A stretch of 64,000 bases of DNA, from positions 23,168,932 through 23,232,931 of the forward strand of contig NC_044016.1 in NCBI RefSeq assembly GCF_900496995.4, given 5' to 3'. Shown one piece after another: positions 23,962 to 36,965 of the stretch (position 1 is its first letter; the number at the start of each line of letters is the position of its first letter). The notes beneath the pieces are model-generated. The model was not told the DNA's origin. It did not search any database and saw nothing but the letters and a program-made list of their open reading frames with translations. This DNA is from Aquila chrysaetos chrysaetos (lineage: Eukaryota > Chordata > Aves > Accipitriformes > Accipitridae). Made by a program: the position numbers and the translations under genes.

Positions 23962-24729
23962 CTAAGATTTATTCTTGTCCATTACATTGAGGACCTCATC
24001 CAAAAGTGAAGGTCCCAAGTCAAGTTGTAATGAGAGAAGAGAGCCTGCAAGATCTGAAAGGGATTCTTCTGACTTAGTCTTTGTCTCGGTTAGTTCATGT
24101 GAAAGTCGACTGTCATCAAATAAATCAACTGTTTGCCAATCAGTGCATCGTTCAGAAAAGCTGGATGAGTGACTGTCTCTACCATTAGTAAAATGTGAAG
24201 AAGAACCATTTTGCTCCCATATGTCATCTTTGTATGTTTTTCCATCCTCCATCTGCTTACTTTTCTCCTGCAATTTTTCTTCTATTACTGGCTCACAGCT
24301 AAGCCTAGCATTTCTCAATGACCTGATGGATTCTTGCTTTGAATTAAATGTCACTGGTGACAGTAAGGGCAATGTAAGGGCTTGAGAACCCCCAATGGCA
24401 GGAAGGGAAATAGCATTTTTGAGCACTGGCGATGGAGTTTCTGTAAACATGGATTCAGAAGTGCTGTTTGCCCTTAAGAATTCATTGTGGCCACCAGACT
24501 GGCTAACTCTGGTTTCCCCTTCATTTCCAGGCAATAGCTCATAGTTGCCCTGCAAAAAGGAGATGTCTCCAAAAACGTCATGTTGTCCCTCTTTTCCAAT
24601 GTGTATGGTGTGACGAAAATCTCCAAGTGGTGGACTGATCATATCAGGAGATAAGATATCCCTTAGTTTGAATTTCTTCCCTTTCTTATTGTTAGCAGCT
24701 TTCAAGTAGATGGGTGTCTTGGCTGGCAT
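23962..24729 (-). CDS. CDC42EP3: CDC42 effector protein 3 (Borg2/CEP3), complete coding sequence in one exon
   Basis: Encodes 255 residues. Borg proteins bind GTP-loaded CDC42/TC10 through a CRIB motif and bind septins, linking Rho GTPase signals to septin and actin filaments. A basic N-terminus (Lys10-Arg23) precedes the CRIB at about residues 31-45, with Ile31-Ser32-x-Pro and the His40/His43-Ile-Gly45 core. The C-terminal BD3 septin-binding segment holds Gly-Pro-Ser at 239-241 in a leucine-rich stretch. The first ~67 residues, the middle Leu/Pro-rich block (about 105-133) and the C-terminus match human CDC42EP3 as I know it (254 residues). Residues about 70-90 and 135-215 are more divergent, and an extra Ser follows the usual Lys end. 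The start is fixed by similarity, a purine at -3 and a splice acceptor 14 nt upstream. A coding region in a single exon is normal for this gene. No breaks are seen. Confidence 0.97.
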   Translation of the reverse strand: MPAKTPIYLKAANNKKGKKFKLRDILSPDMISPPLGDFRHTIHIGKEGQHDVFGDISFLQGNYELLPGNEGETRVSQSGGHNEFLRANSTSESMFTETPSPVLKNAISLPAIGGSQALTLPLLSPVTFNSKQESIRSLRNARLSCEPVIEEKLQEKSKQMEDGKTYKDDIWEQNGSSSHFTNGRDSHSSSFSERCTDWQTVDLFDDSRLSHELTETKTKSEESLSDLAGSLLSLQLDLGPSLLDEVLNVMDKNKS

Positions 24730-24743
24730 CTTGCTTGTAGTTT
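24730..24743 (-). other. CDC42EP3: CDC42EP3 5' UTR portion of the coding exon
   Basis: Fourteen bases (minus strand AAACTACAAGCAAG) between the splice acceptor and the ATG. The sequence before the ATG has purines at -3 and -1, a good initiation context. Confidence 0.85.
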
Positions 24744-24810
24744 CTGAGAGGGGAAGTTATTAAAAAAAAAAGAAAAAGAAAAAAAAAGGAAGGGGGAGGG
24801 GAGGGAGAAG
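24744..24810 (-). promoter_or_regulatory. CDC42EP3: Splice acceptor and long polypyrimidine tract of the CDC42EP3 coding exon
   Basis: On the minus strand a tract of about 50 pyrimidines (purine run 24762-24810 on the plus strand) is followed by CCCCTCTCAG, with AG at 24745-24744. This gives a strong 3' splice site. Confidence 0.85.
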
Positions 24811-27800
24811 CCTCTTACAAAATCAGTTATTCTTGGGAGACCTTCAGTGTTATCAACGTTATATCATCATCTTGAACCACTCTTGCACATGAAGTTCCTT
24901 TCTTCTGATGCAGAGAACTGTGGGGTATGTGAAGGTGAATGTCTCCCACTGCAGATCTTTCCAACAACTTTCAGGTCAGTTAGCAACCAAATGCCCTGCT
25001 ACTTCCAGAACTTGAGAAAACCTGCATGGGATACAAAATCAGGTTATCATTAATTTATTTTTCATGGTTCATTCAGTCTTGTTTAAAAAAAAAAAAATCA
25101 GTAATAGTACTGACAGTTCCAGCCTGCAGATTAGCTTTATGATGTTGCTTCCCTTCATTAGGCAGGATAAAAGAGTTTAGATTAACAAGGGCTAGCTAAC
25201 CTTTCTCTGACTTCATAGCTTTTTTTGAAGTCAGAGTTCCTTAGACACGGTTAATGAGCACAATTCATTTGATAAATATCACTATCTTAACCTTTCCTCT
25301 CTTTATTTGGGCATTCAAAATGCTGGCCTTTGAGAGCACATGCAGAAACACATTTATAACATTCAACAACATTAAACTTTTGGTAGACCTGGGAAGATTG
25401 ACAGTCATTCAGGAAACCTTTTTGGAAATGGAGTAGACCACCTCAGATTAGAGAACTTGAGATACCACCATTTAGTGCTGAAACTCTCACAAACTGTCAC
25501 CAATAACATTTCTGATAATTGTGCCCATTTAAAAGGATAGTTTTATGTACTTGAAAAAAGTGCTAGTCATTAGTTAGAAACATCCAAATGCAGGTATCTT
25601 AGAAGAGACTGATTCTTGTGACTACAGTCTTTAGACTACAGGAATTCTTCATAGCAACTAGTTATAGACTAACTCACAAATTACGTAGGCCATGAGGCCA
25701 AAGCGACTCAGAGTTGTTCTGTGCAGCCAAATGAAACAGTGTTTGCAAACCAAGTTGTCCTATTAGAATGTGGTCTCTGAAAAGCCTGATGAAGCAGTCC
25801 ACAAGGGCTAACAAGCTATTGGGTCAACAAGTTATGGAAAAACACTCTTCATTAATGCTTTAATGGTGTATTTCTTCCTTAGAGTACCAGTTCCTTACTC
25901 TTGAGCAATCTCAGAATAAATGTATTTTTCTCCTGGACATTTTTGTACTTTTCCCTATTAAGTTCATGGACCACCAGAGCATCACAGGTCACTCCTCCTC
26001 ACCAGAAGACTCAGCCACAAACCCCTCACACTCTGTCCATTGCCATCCTCACTCTATAAAGCAGCTTGCAGTTTTTGCACAGAAAGACTTTTCTAGCAGT
26101 AAGCAAAGGGAAGCTGTCTGTAACAAGGCTACTTTTGCTGCCTTTTTTCCATGCCCCAGCAGACTTTTTTCTTCATCAAATTAAGCCCAGTAAGAATCAC
26201 CAGTTTTAAAACTTTGTACTGTATGGTTATACAGCCAGATTGTCAAGAAGCATTTAAGCATTTTCACAAATCCTTTAACCTGAGTAATTAGTTCCTACAA
26301 TGGGGTACTTAACTGTGCATCACAAGGGGAGCTGGGAATCTAGCCAGGTTAGTATTTTGGTTTTTTGATTCCCATCCGATACCTACTGCACTTCAGATAA
26401 TGTTGAAAAGCCCTCCCCCAAAAAATACAACAGATACAAAGATGAAAGCTGTCATACAAAATAAGCCTAATGTTCAATAAGTTATGAGGACATTTTATAC
26501 TTTTAAGCTCAATTTTGAAATACAACTGATTGCATCAACCAGTTAAAAGCACTTCAAAGCTTCCTTCTACACAACAAAATGGTAATTCATTAGGCTCTAC
26601 AGAATACTAGGAGATTCACATTACATACCAAAACTCCACCAACTTAACTCCATGTCAGTACTGTAAGATAGAAAAGTAAGTCCTAAATAAGATCTCTGCT
26701 AGTGCCACATGCCATGGAAACAGAACTGATTAGTCAACTCAGTTACCTTTCAGTTTAAAGCTGAAAAATTCACAGCATTGTTTCCCCCCTGATTAACATT
26801 CTACCCAAGTAACCCATTTAGCTAAACAAAATGTCCTCAATTCTACAGAGAAGACTATTCTTAGCAAACAAAGCCAAATGGTGAGGTTGTTTTAAGTTTG
26901 TCTAGTGAACTCAGCGCTATCTCACTTCCCAGGAATAACAGGCTGAATTCCCTCTTGATTCTAATTCCTCATTCTTTCAGATCTTTTAATCTGTCATGAA
27001 TGGCAATGTAGTGTCAATGTGGTCCAAAGTCATGCCTGTTGGTCACTAGTTCAAAATGAAAGACAAATCCAAGTTCATTCAAAGCTTTCATGGCTTCCAC
27101 CAGTTTGGATGTGTATCAAACACCATGATCACCAAACTCCGTAAGGAGATTTCAAAGAAACCTGAAGGACACAATGAAACATCTGAACATCAAGAAATAC
27201 TAAAATCAAGTGTAAAATAACTTTTAATATAAATAATCCATTTTGACACACAAGAAGAGCACCATATTTTATTTAGCTCATAGCTCGGGGAGAAAAAAAA
27301 AATGCAAAAACCCCAAATAGAGCAAACTTTTGGGCATCCAGATCTCCTTTCGTTTTTGCACCATGAGAGAGCCCCAGTAAGGGGCAGTGTAAAACCATAC
27401 TACCTCTGAGGATGCTGCAAGAGGCTCTGGTGTTAAGAATTATAATCCCCCTCTGTACAGCAGTCCCTGCAATTGTGAAGGCCTTGCCTTCCATTTGGCC
27501 AGTGCAAGAGGCTTTACATTTAAAGAGAAAAACTTTTACATGCTTAGTGCAAGCATCATTTTCTCTGCTGAAAACAAAGGCTACCTTTGCTGCAGATTTC
27601 ACTAGCTACTGTATTGAAAATCTGCAAATTACACTTTGTAAATAAAAGATGAGGGTTCACTCCTCAATGGACAGGCTTTCCACATACAGCATAACATAGG
27701 CTTCAGAGCAACTGTACTTTGTTTCTGCATACCTATCCTCTTTGTCAAGTACTGCCCAAAGGAGTACAGATTTTAATCTACTTTGAACAGCTGAAATATA

Positions 27801-29874
27801 TCATAAATCTGGAATATTCACTTAGCCTAAAATACTGTTGTTACTCATATTTCATTTGCAATTAAAGAAGAACCTATATCGATATATAATGTGGTTTAAA
27901 AAAAAAAAAGGAAGGAAAAAATATAAAACCAACTTTGGCAAATGAAGAAAGGCTTAATGAGACTAAGCCTCCAGCTCAACTGCTGCAAAACTAAAAAATT
28001 AGTCCGCAAAATTCTCACACGAACCTTACACACTCCCTGCATTCAGCAAGATTTAATGAAATCACCAGTACACAGGCTAAGAGAAGGGACACAACACACT
28101 CCAATCTCAATACCAGGCCACACAGTAAAGTTCACCTTGTCTTAAAATGAGACCTTTTTCTGATCTTGCTGCTAAGAGTCTCTGTTTTGACTAATTTCAA
28201 CTCAGTAACTAAGTGAATGTATAGTCAAACTGGACAGCTGAATGAGAAATTATAGGAAAACCAAATGCATAACTAAAAGCCCACAGTCCCAGGCTGCCAG
28301 CCTACAGTGGAAGATCTTAATTTAAGAGAAAAACAACATGAAAGAATTTTTCTTCCAGTTGAAGAGATATCCCTCTCCCAACAAGATCCAAGCATGAGCG
28401 AAACTAGAGAAACTTCAGCCCAGTGAAAATTAAAGTTTTAGTTTGGCTGTAACACTTGCTCATTCTCATTCCTATCACTTCACACTCTCATTTAAGTGTT
28501 TTGCTTGGTAACAATGACTAATGTTTTCAGAGGCACTTCTAATGCACCTTGCGAACCTTCTGTCCACTCAGTAATCATCACCTTCCACACAGTTCAAAGT
28601 TTTCCATGGATGACTTAGTTTATTCCACAGCCTGTTTTAAAAGGACAGACTATCAGCAAATATCTCAACAGCTAAGCTTACGAAGCTAGACACGAATAAG
28701 GGTCGAGGTGCACAATTTTATTTGTGCACAAATCCCCAAAGACCTAGATCCTTAAGCAGAGTCCTAGGCAAAGAAATGATAGAAAGAAAATCCTATTTCC
28801 ACAGGGCAGGACCTGAAGAAAGCATGCACTCTAAGAAGCCTATGAACTTTCTACAGGACAAGCCCTTGCAAGGGCTCTGCCTTACACATCATTGGCTAGA
28901 AGCATGTGAATTTTAGAGAAAACCATTTCCAAAATCTCGTTTAAAATAACACTGAATTATCTTGTGGATCAAGTCACTAGGAAAAAAACAGAGTCTGTAC
29001 ATTATTTAAATATCCAAATGAGGTTACAGTAACACAGCAAAAGACAGACACAAACTATGCAATAAGCTGCTGTAACTTTTCTACACAATGAAATATCTGC
29101 AAGCATAGAAGAATTAGGCTTTAGGGGTTTATTTTAGGTTTTAACTACCAGTAGCTTCCAGCAGCACAAACAAACTTGAGAATGTCCTTGTCAATGCTGT
29201 TACTTCCACTATGCCTGAAACAACATCAGTGCAAACCACATTTTTATTGTTTTTGTAACAGGGACTTGAACTCAGGCAGTCACAATTCCTGAATGCTGGT
29301 AAAACAAACTCCCAGTATAACGAAGTCTTTAGGTACAAGAAAAGCAGCAGATGATGCACCATAGAGCTTACCTCTCATGTTCCTGTGGACTTAGGTATCC
29401 GTATCAGCTGGCAGCCTCTGAAGATAAGGGGCCACAAATCTGTCCACTTCTAGACCAGGCCACCAGTGAGCTTCTGCTTATAGAGCCACCACCTTCCGAG
29501 TAGCTTTAACCAAATCAGGTGGTAACACTTCTCCCCCCAGATTGTTCATCTAAGTTTACCTTGTCTATAAGAGGCCCAGCCTTTCAATTCATCTGTATTA
29601 AAGTCAACTTCCCTGATCAGATTAGAAGTCCTCACCCCTTTGTTTCTCCTTCCATCAAAGAATTTGCATCTTTCTGATTAAAGCTACAGATTTAATTACT
29701 TTATAAAAACAATCAGGCTAATCACACTTCAGTTCAACTAATTTTCTCAAACTGCACTCAACCTACCTTCCTAGATCAAATCTAACCTATTTTATTCCAT
29801 TGTCACATACACTTGTTTAGAAAATGAAGGAAAAAATCCCCAATCCTTCCCACAGCTACAGAAACACAGGTCAA
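24811..29874 (-). other. CDC42EP3: CDC42EP3 intron, 3' part
   Basis: Intronic DNA with no coding exon recognised on either strand. Frames near 25966-26184 and 27273-27645 are short and unlike known proteins. A-rich runs occur at about 25085-25097 and 27898-27909. Confidence 0.6.
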
Positions 29875-30725
29875 GAGGGGACCCTAAGATGCAGTTCATT
29901 CATTTCTCCATCATCCTTCAAAGACCCAGATGCCTTCTGCTAGTCCTGGAAGATGTTTGTCTACCCTACTCTTAAAATTCCCTGCAGGTGCAGACTGCAC
30001 ACATTAATTTACTTCACAGAGGCTAGTCATCAGAGAAGATGCACCTAAAGTCTCCCCTCCTCCAATCTGGGCCCTGATGAATACAGTTCATTACTTTATG
30101 CATTCTACATCTCCTTTCAGCCTTTTCTTCTTCAGATTAAACAACACAAACATTTCAATCTTGCAACACAGGTCATGTTTTCTGGAGCTTGGATAGCTTA
30201 CTCCCAACCTCCTTTTCTGGTCTTCCTCCCCTCAGCTCAAATCTTTCTTTAAATATGCCCAAAAGCAAACACAATATTCAAGCTGAGATCTCAATTTCTC
30301 TCTTAATAGAGTATCTGCATTTTTCTTTCAGCATCACAACATTGTTGGCTTATGTTTAGTTTGTGGTCCACTAAAAACCTAGCTCCTTTAGTGAAGAACT
30401 GTTGTCTAGCCAGTTATTCTACATCTTGTTCTTGACTATACCTCTGTAGCAAAGCCTCCATACCCACTGCATTGCATTCTATTCATTTCAAACACTTCAA
30501 ATGGTCAGGATCACTTGGAATTTTAATCTTGGCCTCTACAGCATACAGGTTTAGCATCATCTGTGAATGTAATAAGCATACATTCAAATCATTCATGAAA
30601 ATATTGTGTAGTAACAGATGCAAGATAGCCCTGCAGAGTTCAACCTGATACATCTTTCCAGATTAACAGTGGCTCGATACTCCAAGGTACTGCTACTTGA
30701 AGCAGCTTCAATTCTTGAAACAGTT
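29875..30725 (-). mobile_element. Ancient CR1 LINE remnant (3' region), minus strand
   Basis: The plus strand tracks the reverse complement of the 3' third of old amniote CR1 elements. Examples are 'acattgttggcttatgtttagtttgtggtccacta' at about 30340, 'ctagccagttattctacatcttgttcttga' at about 30406, and 'attcaaatcattcatgaaaatattg' at about 30582. The collinear order over about 850 bp makes the call firm despite high divergence. Confidence 0.75.
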
Positions 30726-32299
30726 GTCTGGTCAGGGGTAAGTAAGGAAATTTAAATATGCTCTGTAATACAGATATATTAATGAATGACAAGGAAGTCT
30801 TGGAAAACTTCAGTTATACGCTAGCTGGAGAGAAAAAAATATATATTTTTTTTAAAAAAGCAAATGAATTAATTAATTATCAGTCATCTTTGGAAGGGAA
30901 AGTGAAATGTAGGAAAAATCATATAAGGGTACATTTTCATCTCCCTTGCTATAAACACTTTTTCCCACGTAAATCAAAGATAAATAGTACACTAGCTGTG
31001 AGCGGTCCACCCGAATAAGTGTTAATGGTCATTAAGTGTAAGCACAGACAGGGACTGGCTGCATACAGTGTCTTTCTCTCCAGGTATCTTCCATTTCTCC
31101 AGCACTGGCCTCTTTTTCCCCCCTAAAACCTAGGTTCATGAAGGAAAAAAAGCCAAGTTCCTGAAATTATTTTTAATTGTTGACTCCTTTAAATCTTGCC
31201 ACTTTTCCCTGCATAGTACCCTTGCAAATGGATAAAGTCAGAGTAAATCATACTAACCAGGGAACACCTTCAACTTTAAAGTACTTGTGGATTATATTGA
31301 AATGAATGAGGTATTTCACCTATTTAAGAGTTTTCATTTTAGCTTGTAAGAAAACGAAATAAAGGAAAGCCAACCTGGTTTAGAACCACCCCCCCAAAAC
31401 AAAAAAATAATTTTTACAGTTCATTGTATCCTTCAAAAAGCTGTACCAGCACAGCAGGAAGGAGCTGCTGAAGTTATCTAATTTGGGGCTGCTGTCTAAT
31501 TTAAGCAACTGGCCCCAGTCTCCAGTTATTATTTTGTTCTTTATCAGTCTGTGAGATTACAAAGGCCCCTTATCAACCAGTAACTATCATCCCTGTTAAG
31601 GTACTTGAACACTAACCAAGTTGTTTCTCAGTCATCCTTTTTGATCGAAGTGAACAGGGGGAATTCCTCAAGTGGTGATGGTGGGGGAGTAATTTTAAGC
31701 CTTCAAATACATCACTCTCTCTCTCCTTTGAACCCTCTCCAATTTTCCAGCATCTTTTTCAGAGCAGATCAGAATTAGTGACAACATTTCAATATCGTTC
31801 CCCCTAACAGCATATACAAAGATAAAAATCACTTCTTTCTTCCCATCATTGCTGCCTTGTTTATAAACAAGATCATATTTCTGCTTTTATCCTCACCACC
31901 TTACAGCAGGAATTTTGCTGTATTTGCAGGGTAGCATTATATTACAAACCATTTAAGAGTTCTTGTGCTGGTATAACAAAAATTAATTCTCCAAGCAGAG
32001 TAAACTATACTGGCAAAAGTTGAAATTTGTTATCACTGCCATTTCTTGGTTCAGAGTGGGCAACCCCATTCTATTTTTTAGGATGAAGATACACATATAT
32101 TCATTTAATCAACAAATTTTGCCAGCACAGCCAGTGGTGGTGCTCATATTACACTGGTTTGTCCAGTAAGACTCTATTCCTTAGACAAAAACAAACAAAC
32201 AAAAAAGGCTTTCCAAGCTATTGTTCTCCAGCAAATAAGCTGAATTTATATTCTTTAAGATAAAAAGCAAGGCCATACTTCAGAAAGAGAAAACATTTT
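30726..32299 (-). other. CDC42EP3: CDC42EP3 intron, no feature recognised
   Basis: Intronic AT-rich sequence. A short (CAAA)n-like run is at about 32188-32205. Confidence 0.55.
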
Positions 32300-32700
32300 A
32301 TTTGAATGTGCTCAAGCTGGCAATCAATAAATCAGTTGAGATTTCTCCACCTTCCTCATCAATATAATTCCTCACCAATCTCCATCACCTGCAAATTTGT
32401 ACCACAACAATTTTGCACTTATTTGCAGGCTGCTCATAAAAATACTATGCAGCCCAATGCTATATAAAAAAATCTCTGCATTATTTCAGTAGAAATATAT
32501 CCCTCTGATGCTGACTTCTTTCTAACATTTAGTCTGAGATTCTAAAAGTTTTTAATACATGCTTTGTTGACACTGCAGAGGACTAACATTTTAAAAATCT
32601 GGCTGTGATGCAATATTAAGTCAAATGCCTTATAGAGTCTGTTTTTGCAGTTGTGCTTTTGACCACTCATTAGAATGTCTTAAATAATTCCCCTTCTTTT
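32300..32700 (-). mobile_element. Probable ancient CR1/L3-type LINE remnant, minus strand
   Basis: Scattered blocks follow the reverse complement of an old CR1-type reverse-transcriptase C-terminal region, in order: 'atcacctgcaaatttgt' at about 32385, 'aatgct' with 'ctctgatgctgacttctttct' at about 32457-32520, and 'aagtcaaatgccttatagagtc' at about 32618. Divergence is high, so the boundaries are approximate. Confidence 0.5.
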
Positions 32701-34280
32701 TTTTAATCAAGCAAATTTTTTTTCACCTTCCAATAGTTTTTGGTCACAGCTTTCTTTCAGCTTTGAAAAGTTAGCATCTTTTCTAGAATAATAAAAACCC
32801 TTTTTGTTTTCTTCTCTTCTCCAGAGACAGGAGTTTAATGAGCTCACTGTATTCTGTTGTTTGGCTCCATGGACTGAAACAGGTCCCTCTCTATTACCTT
32901 CTCCCTAGCTTTGTTGGCTGGTACATTCATACATATGGATTTAATACCATATAGTTCAGTTTTATCATTGGCTTTCAAAAATTGGGTGAGTGCAAGACCA
33001 TGCAGATTTAGGCATAGGTACATGTCAGTACAAAGTCTAGCACCTTAACTCATGCAGCTGGTGAAGGCAAGGTTATGCTGCGTCAGACAGACTGTGCACT
33101 GAAGCACAGTCACACGTTTCCTCCTACAAAGCCAAGAGACCAGATGAGCAAATAGCTGGGGACCATAAACTTGTAAGCCACAAGATGAAGAGGCTTAAAA
33201 ACCTGTCCATCAATTCTCTCAGGTCAAAGGAAAACCACTGTGAAATGAGACAAAAAAACCCCCATAACCTGATCCTGTGTGCCACCTAAAAGATACGTAA
33301 CTGCTCTGGTTGAAATCTCATCTGCCGAGGGAGAAGAAAGGAACAGTTTTTAGCCAAAGCAGCTGCCTGATGCAGCTCAGGGCATGTTCACGTAAATGCT
33401 GGTATTGCCATATGGAAGAACTTGGGAAGATGTGGACTGAGGCAGGCAGTACTGCCCCTTTTGATGTCAGCCAGCACTCATATCAGTTTAAGTGGATTAC
33501 GAATCCACACCCTTTGTAATTCTGAGCAGGTTAGCATAGATGTCTTTCTCTTTTGACACAGAGGGTGTAGTTCCCCAACCCAGCTCTGCTCTCAAAGCTG
33601 GTTTAAGAAGTTCCCACCCTGGATACCTCACTCCTTGCTGCTGGTTCCCAGTTCTGCACTGCAGTTCCTTTTACCCTCTGTGGGCAGGCAGACCTACAAG
33701 CCACACTGCAAACAGGTCACAGCAGTAATTCTCCCCACTGACTCAGTTTACAATAAAGGCTTACCAACAGCTGCAGTGTGACTGATGGCAATGCTTCAAG
33801 AGAGTTCAAGCCCAATATAACTGTTGCTGTCAGAAAGGCATTCTCCCCTTCCCCCCTACTGTGTGCACACACTTGACCCCTCACAAGCCAGTTCAGCACA
33901 CTGAACAGGGTGAAAACTAACTAGGAAAGGGGTGTAAGATCACAAGGCTAGGACTGAGACTGCTACTTTCAGCTGCAAAAAGTCATTTGAATAGCTCAGC
34001 TGTCTCATGAATCATCACTCTTAGAGAGCAAGGAGTTCTGGCAGAAGGGATGGGCAATTCTTAACCAACTCTTCTGCAAGAAAAAATGTCCATGGAATTA
34101 CATCCAGATTTTATTCACTTCTGATGCAAAAATGGCTTCGTAGCTCCACTAGCTTCTGCCTTAGAGTTCCCAAGGCTGCTGTCATGTTGAAATTTTTTTA
34201 AAAGGATCCCTAGCTTAACATTTCCTTAACTGGTAGGTCCTGACAAAAGGCAATCTAAAAAGCATCTTGCAAGATCCCAA
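32701..34280 (-). other. CDC42EP3: CDC42EP3 intron, no feature recognised
   Basis: No exon, RNA gene or nameable repeat seen. Confidence 0.5.
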
Positions 34281-34282
34281 TT

Positions 34283-34312
34283 AAAAAACAAACAAACAAA
34301 CAAAAAACCACC
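34283..34312. repeat. (CAAA)n simple repeat
   Basis: Four to five tandem units of ACAA followed by an A run. Confidence 0.8.
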
Positions 34313-35747
34313 CTACCCTGAACTCCCCACCTCCAATTCTCAAATACCCTTCATCTCTAAGTCAAATAATTCTTCATCATCTCCTTGAAATACACAAGTG
34401 ACATAGGCATATTAGAATCACTAGTTCTCCTATTATTCAATTCTCAAAGCATTTCACTTGAAATAAGTATTTACCATCTTGAAGTGGCTGATAAACTAGG
34501 TTTAAAACAAACTTGAAGGCTAGAGAGCCCTCTATCTGCAAAGGCTAACAATGAGGTAGAGGTACAAAGCTACAGTAGAATATAAAGTTGCACAGGACTT
34601 TTTTGATTACATAGAAAAAGGATGAATCCTCTGCTCTGTTGCAGTTTTGCCTCCTTCAGAGAGTTGAATGGTCATCAAGATGAGATCAAAGAGCATGTGG
34701 TTGGGGTAGGTGGAAGAAAGGGAATTCTTCAATGGATTACAAAAATCTTCACTGAATTTCTTTTTTGGTCCAACTCATGCCCTCTTTAAGGAATGGGGAT
34801 GAAATCATGGAGTAAATAGGACTTCTAAAATTTTGTTATCTATATGCAATTCAAAGTAGATTGTTAATACAACTAAAGTAACTGTTTTAACACCCTTATA
34901 TGAAACAAAAGGAAAAAAATAGAAATTACTTCTTCACTGCGAGTTTATGCTGTACTCCTAAGAAAGTAACTCCACTATTTCAAGGCACCATTTGAGCAGA
35001 GGTAAGAATCTGGAGGAATAAGTGACAACTGAAAGACATGTCATATTCTGGCTCTGCTCTGCAGCATGTCAGCAACACTTGTGACGTGCCCCAGCTGATA
35101 CGGATGCATCACACTGGACAGCAGTGCAGGGGTCCCCACTTCCTCCTGAGATCTCTCTGCTACAGATGCTCTGGTCTGTGAACTTGAGTTGCTTGTACTA
35201 AATTGATCAGACTTCTTTTTTCTGGAATATATCAAGTAGCGTCAGAGTGCATTCACTCTCTGTGCCAATAGTTGTATTTCACATACTGCTCTTAAAACCA
35301 GGCAGAGTTAATCAGTGTAATTTGAAAGGAATTAATATACTCAGCACTTGTACAGAGGTATACTGTCTGAATATTCAGAGTGGCACAGTGGCAATTCAGT
35401 GCTAAAGCTAGTTTACTGATTAGCAGCTGATATTTCTTTCAAACTCTAAACCCCAGGTATTTAATTAAACTGTCTGAAATATTTCTGTCTCAAATCCCTC
35501 TAAAGCAACCTTCTCAACACTCAGGGTTTTACCTCAGCCAGTACTCAGCACCTATCTTTCCATTACTGCAGCCATATTTCAAAAGATAAGTACATCTCTA
35601 AGACACAGCTTAAGCCAAATGGCAAGTGAGATGACAGCATCTGTATATAGAAGAGACTGGACCTCAAGCTTGCATGTGCAGGCAACGTGACCGAATAATT
35701 AAATGGGTCAGGGAAACATGCTGTATCCAATGAACCCAAGGAGACCT

Positions 35748-36080
35748 AATGTACTGCAAGTTGAGTCCTGTCCTTTGCAGCTTTCTGGAAAAGCATTTTG
35801 CAGATGTTCGCGTTCTCTCTGCACTCTGCAGGGGCTCCTGCTTAGAACTTTGCCTTGAGACTAAACAGAGGGATTTATGTTCTCTTGCAAAGGTCAATAT
35901 TTCAAAGTGCTCCAAAATGGACGTTTTCAGAATAGCGTCAAGGGAAAGCGTATTGGCGGCAAAAAGAAAACTTCTAGTAGGCAGTCACATTAGGGTAATG
36001 TAGTCATGACTCATGCTCCTCACCCATTTCCTGACTAGGGCTGTACATGATCAAAAGAAAACCAGCCACAGTAATGCTGC
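35748..36080. promoter_or_regulatory. Candidate intronic regulatory element
   Basis: In an otherwise CpG-poor intron, this stretch has clustered CpGs (for example 'gatgttcgcgttc' and 'aatagcgtca'). It also has an inverted CCAAT box with a GC-rich flank ('attggcggc', 35952-35960) and a consensus AP-1 site TGACTCA at 36007-36013. These suggest an enhancer or alternative promoter, but single motifs have low specificity. Confidence 0.3.
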
Positions 36081-36801
36081 CGCTCGTTAATGTTAGCTAG
36101 CCTGAAAGGATTACAGACTACCAAAAAACAAACTCATTGCAGAGTATCCTACTTAAAGCCTGGCATAAACTGACACTGACACACACAGTGGCGTAATACC
36201 ATACTCAACCAAAACAACTACTTGCCTTTGTTGCGAGAAACAAGTTACAACTTTTTATGATGAGTTCTCCTACCTGAACAAACCCTCTCACACACCTTAA
36301 AACACTGTAAATCCTTGGGGTGCGTAGGGAGAAGGAGAGGACTATCCAATTGCTAGTTAGTATCTAAAGAAATACAAGATATACGGCCTTTTTGCAGAGG
36401 ATCACAGCAAACAGACTGCTATAAAACAACTACCACCTCCCCAGAAAGGCTGTAGAAGAACACACACACACATAAGCCAAAGCACAAGCTGGGCCTAAGT
36501 GGCAGTCACCTTATAAGAAAGGCACTGCAAGAGGCAATTTCTGTCTCAGTGTTCAATCCTGTTGGGCAGCCTGAGTGAAGCGTGCGCTTAATGATGCAAA
36601 TTGGTGTTCATTTGTATAAAGAGCTCTTCAGCAGAAAACAAATTTCAGATCCTTGTTGGGACCTTGGTCACATTTAATTTGTTCCAAAACCCACATTAAT
36701 GAAAACCCCAAAATTACTCAGATGTCTAACCTAGTTTCTGTTGAAATGTTAGGTAACACTGGTGACAACACCCAGCTGCACCTCTCTGCACCCTCACAGG
36801 C

Positions 36802-36965
36802 CAAATAGAATCATTTAGGTTGGAAAAGACCTTTAAGATTATTGAGTCAACTCTTCTCCCTCCCTCCTACCTCAGAAGCAGAGCCCTGCACTTGCAGGTC
36901 CCTCTCACTCCCCTTTACAAATGCCGACTAACAGCTAAACATGCCCCTCAGCACCAGTCAATGTG
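36802..36965 (-). mobile_element. CR1 LINE 3' end fragment, minus strand
   Basis: 'aatagaatcatttaggttggaaaagacctttaagat' is the reverse complement of the canonical avian CR1 3' end. The 'gctaaacatgcccctcagcacc' block further right continues the match after an interruption of about 60 bp. Only one copy of the terminal ATTCTATG-type repeat remains. Confidence 0.85.
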
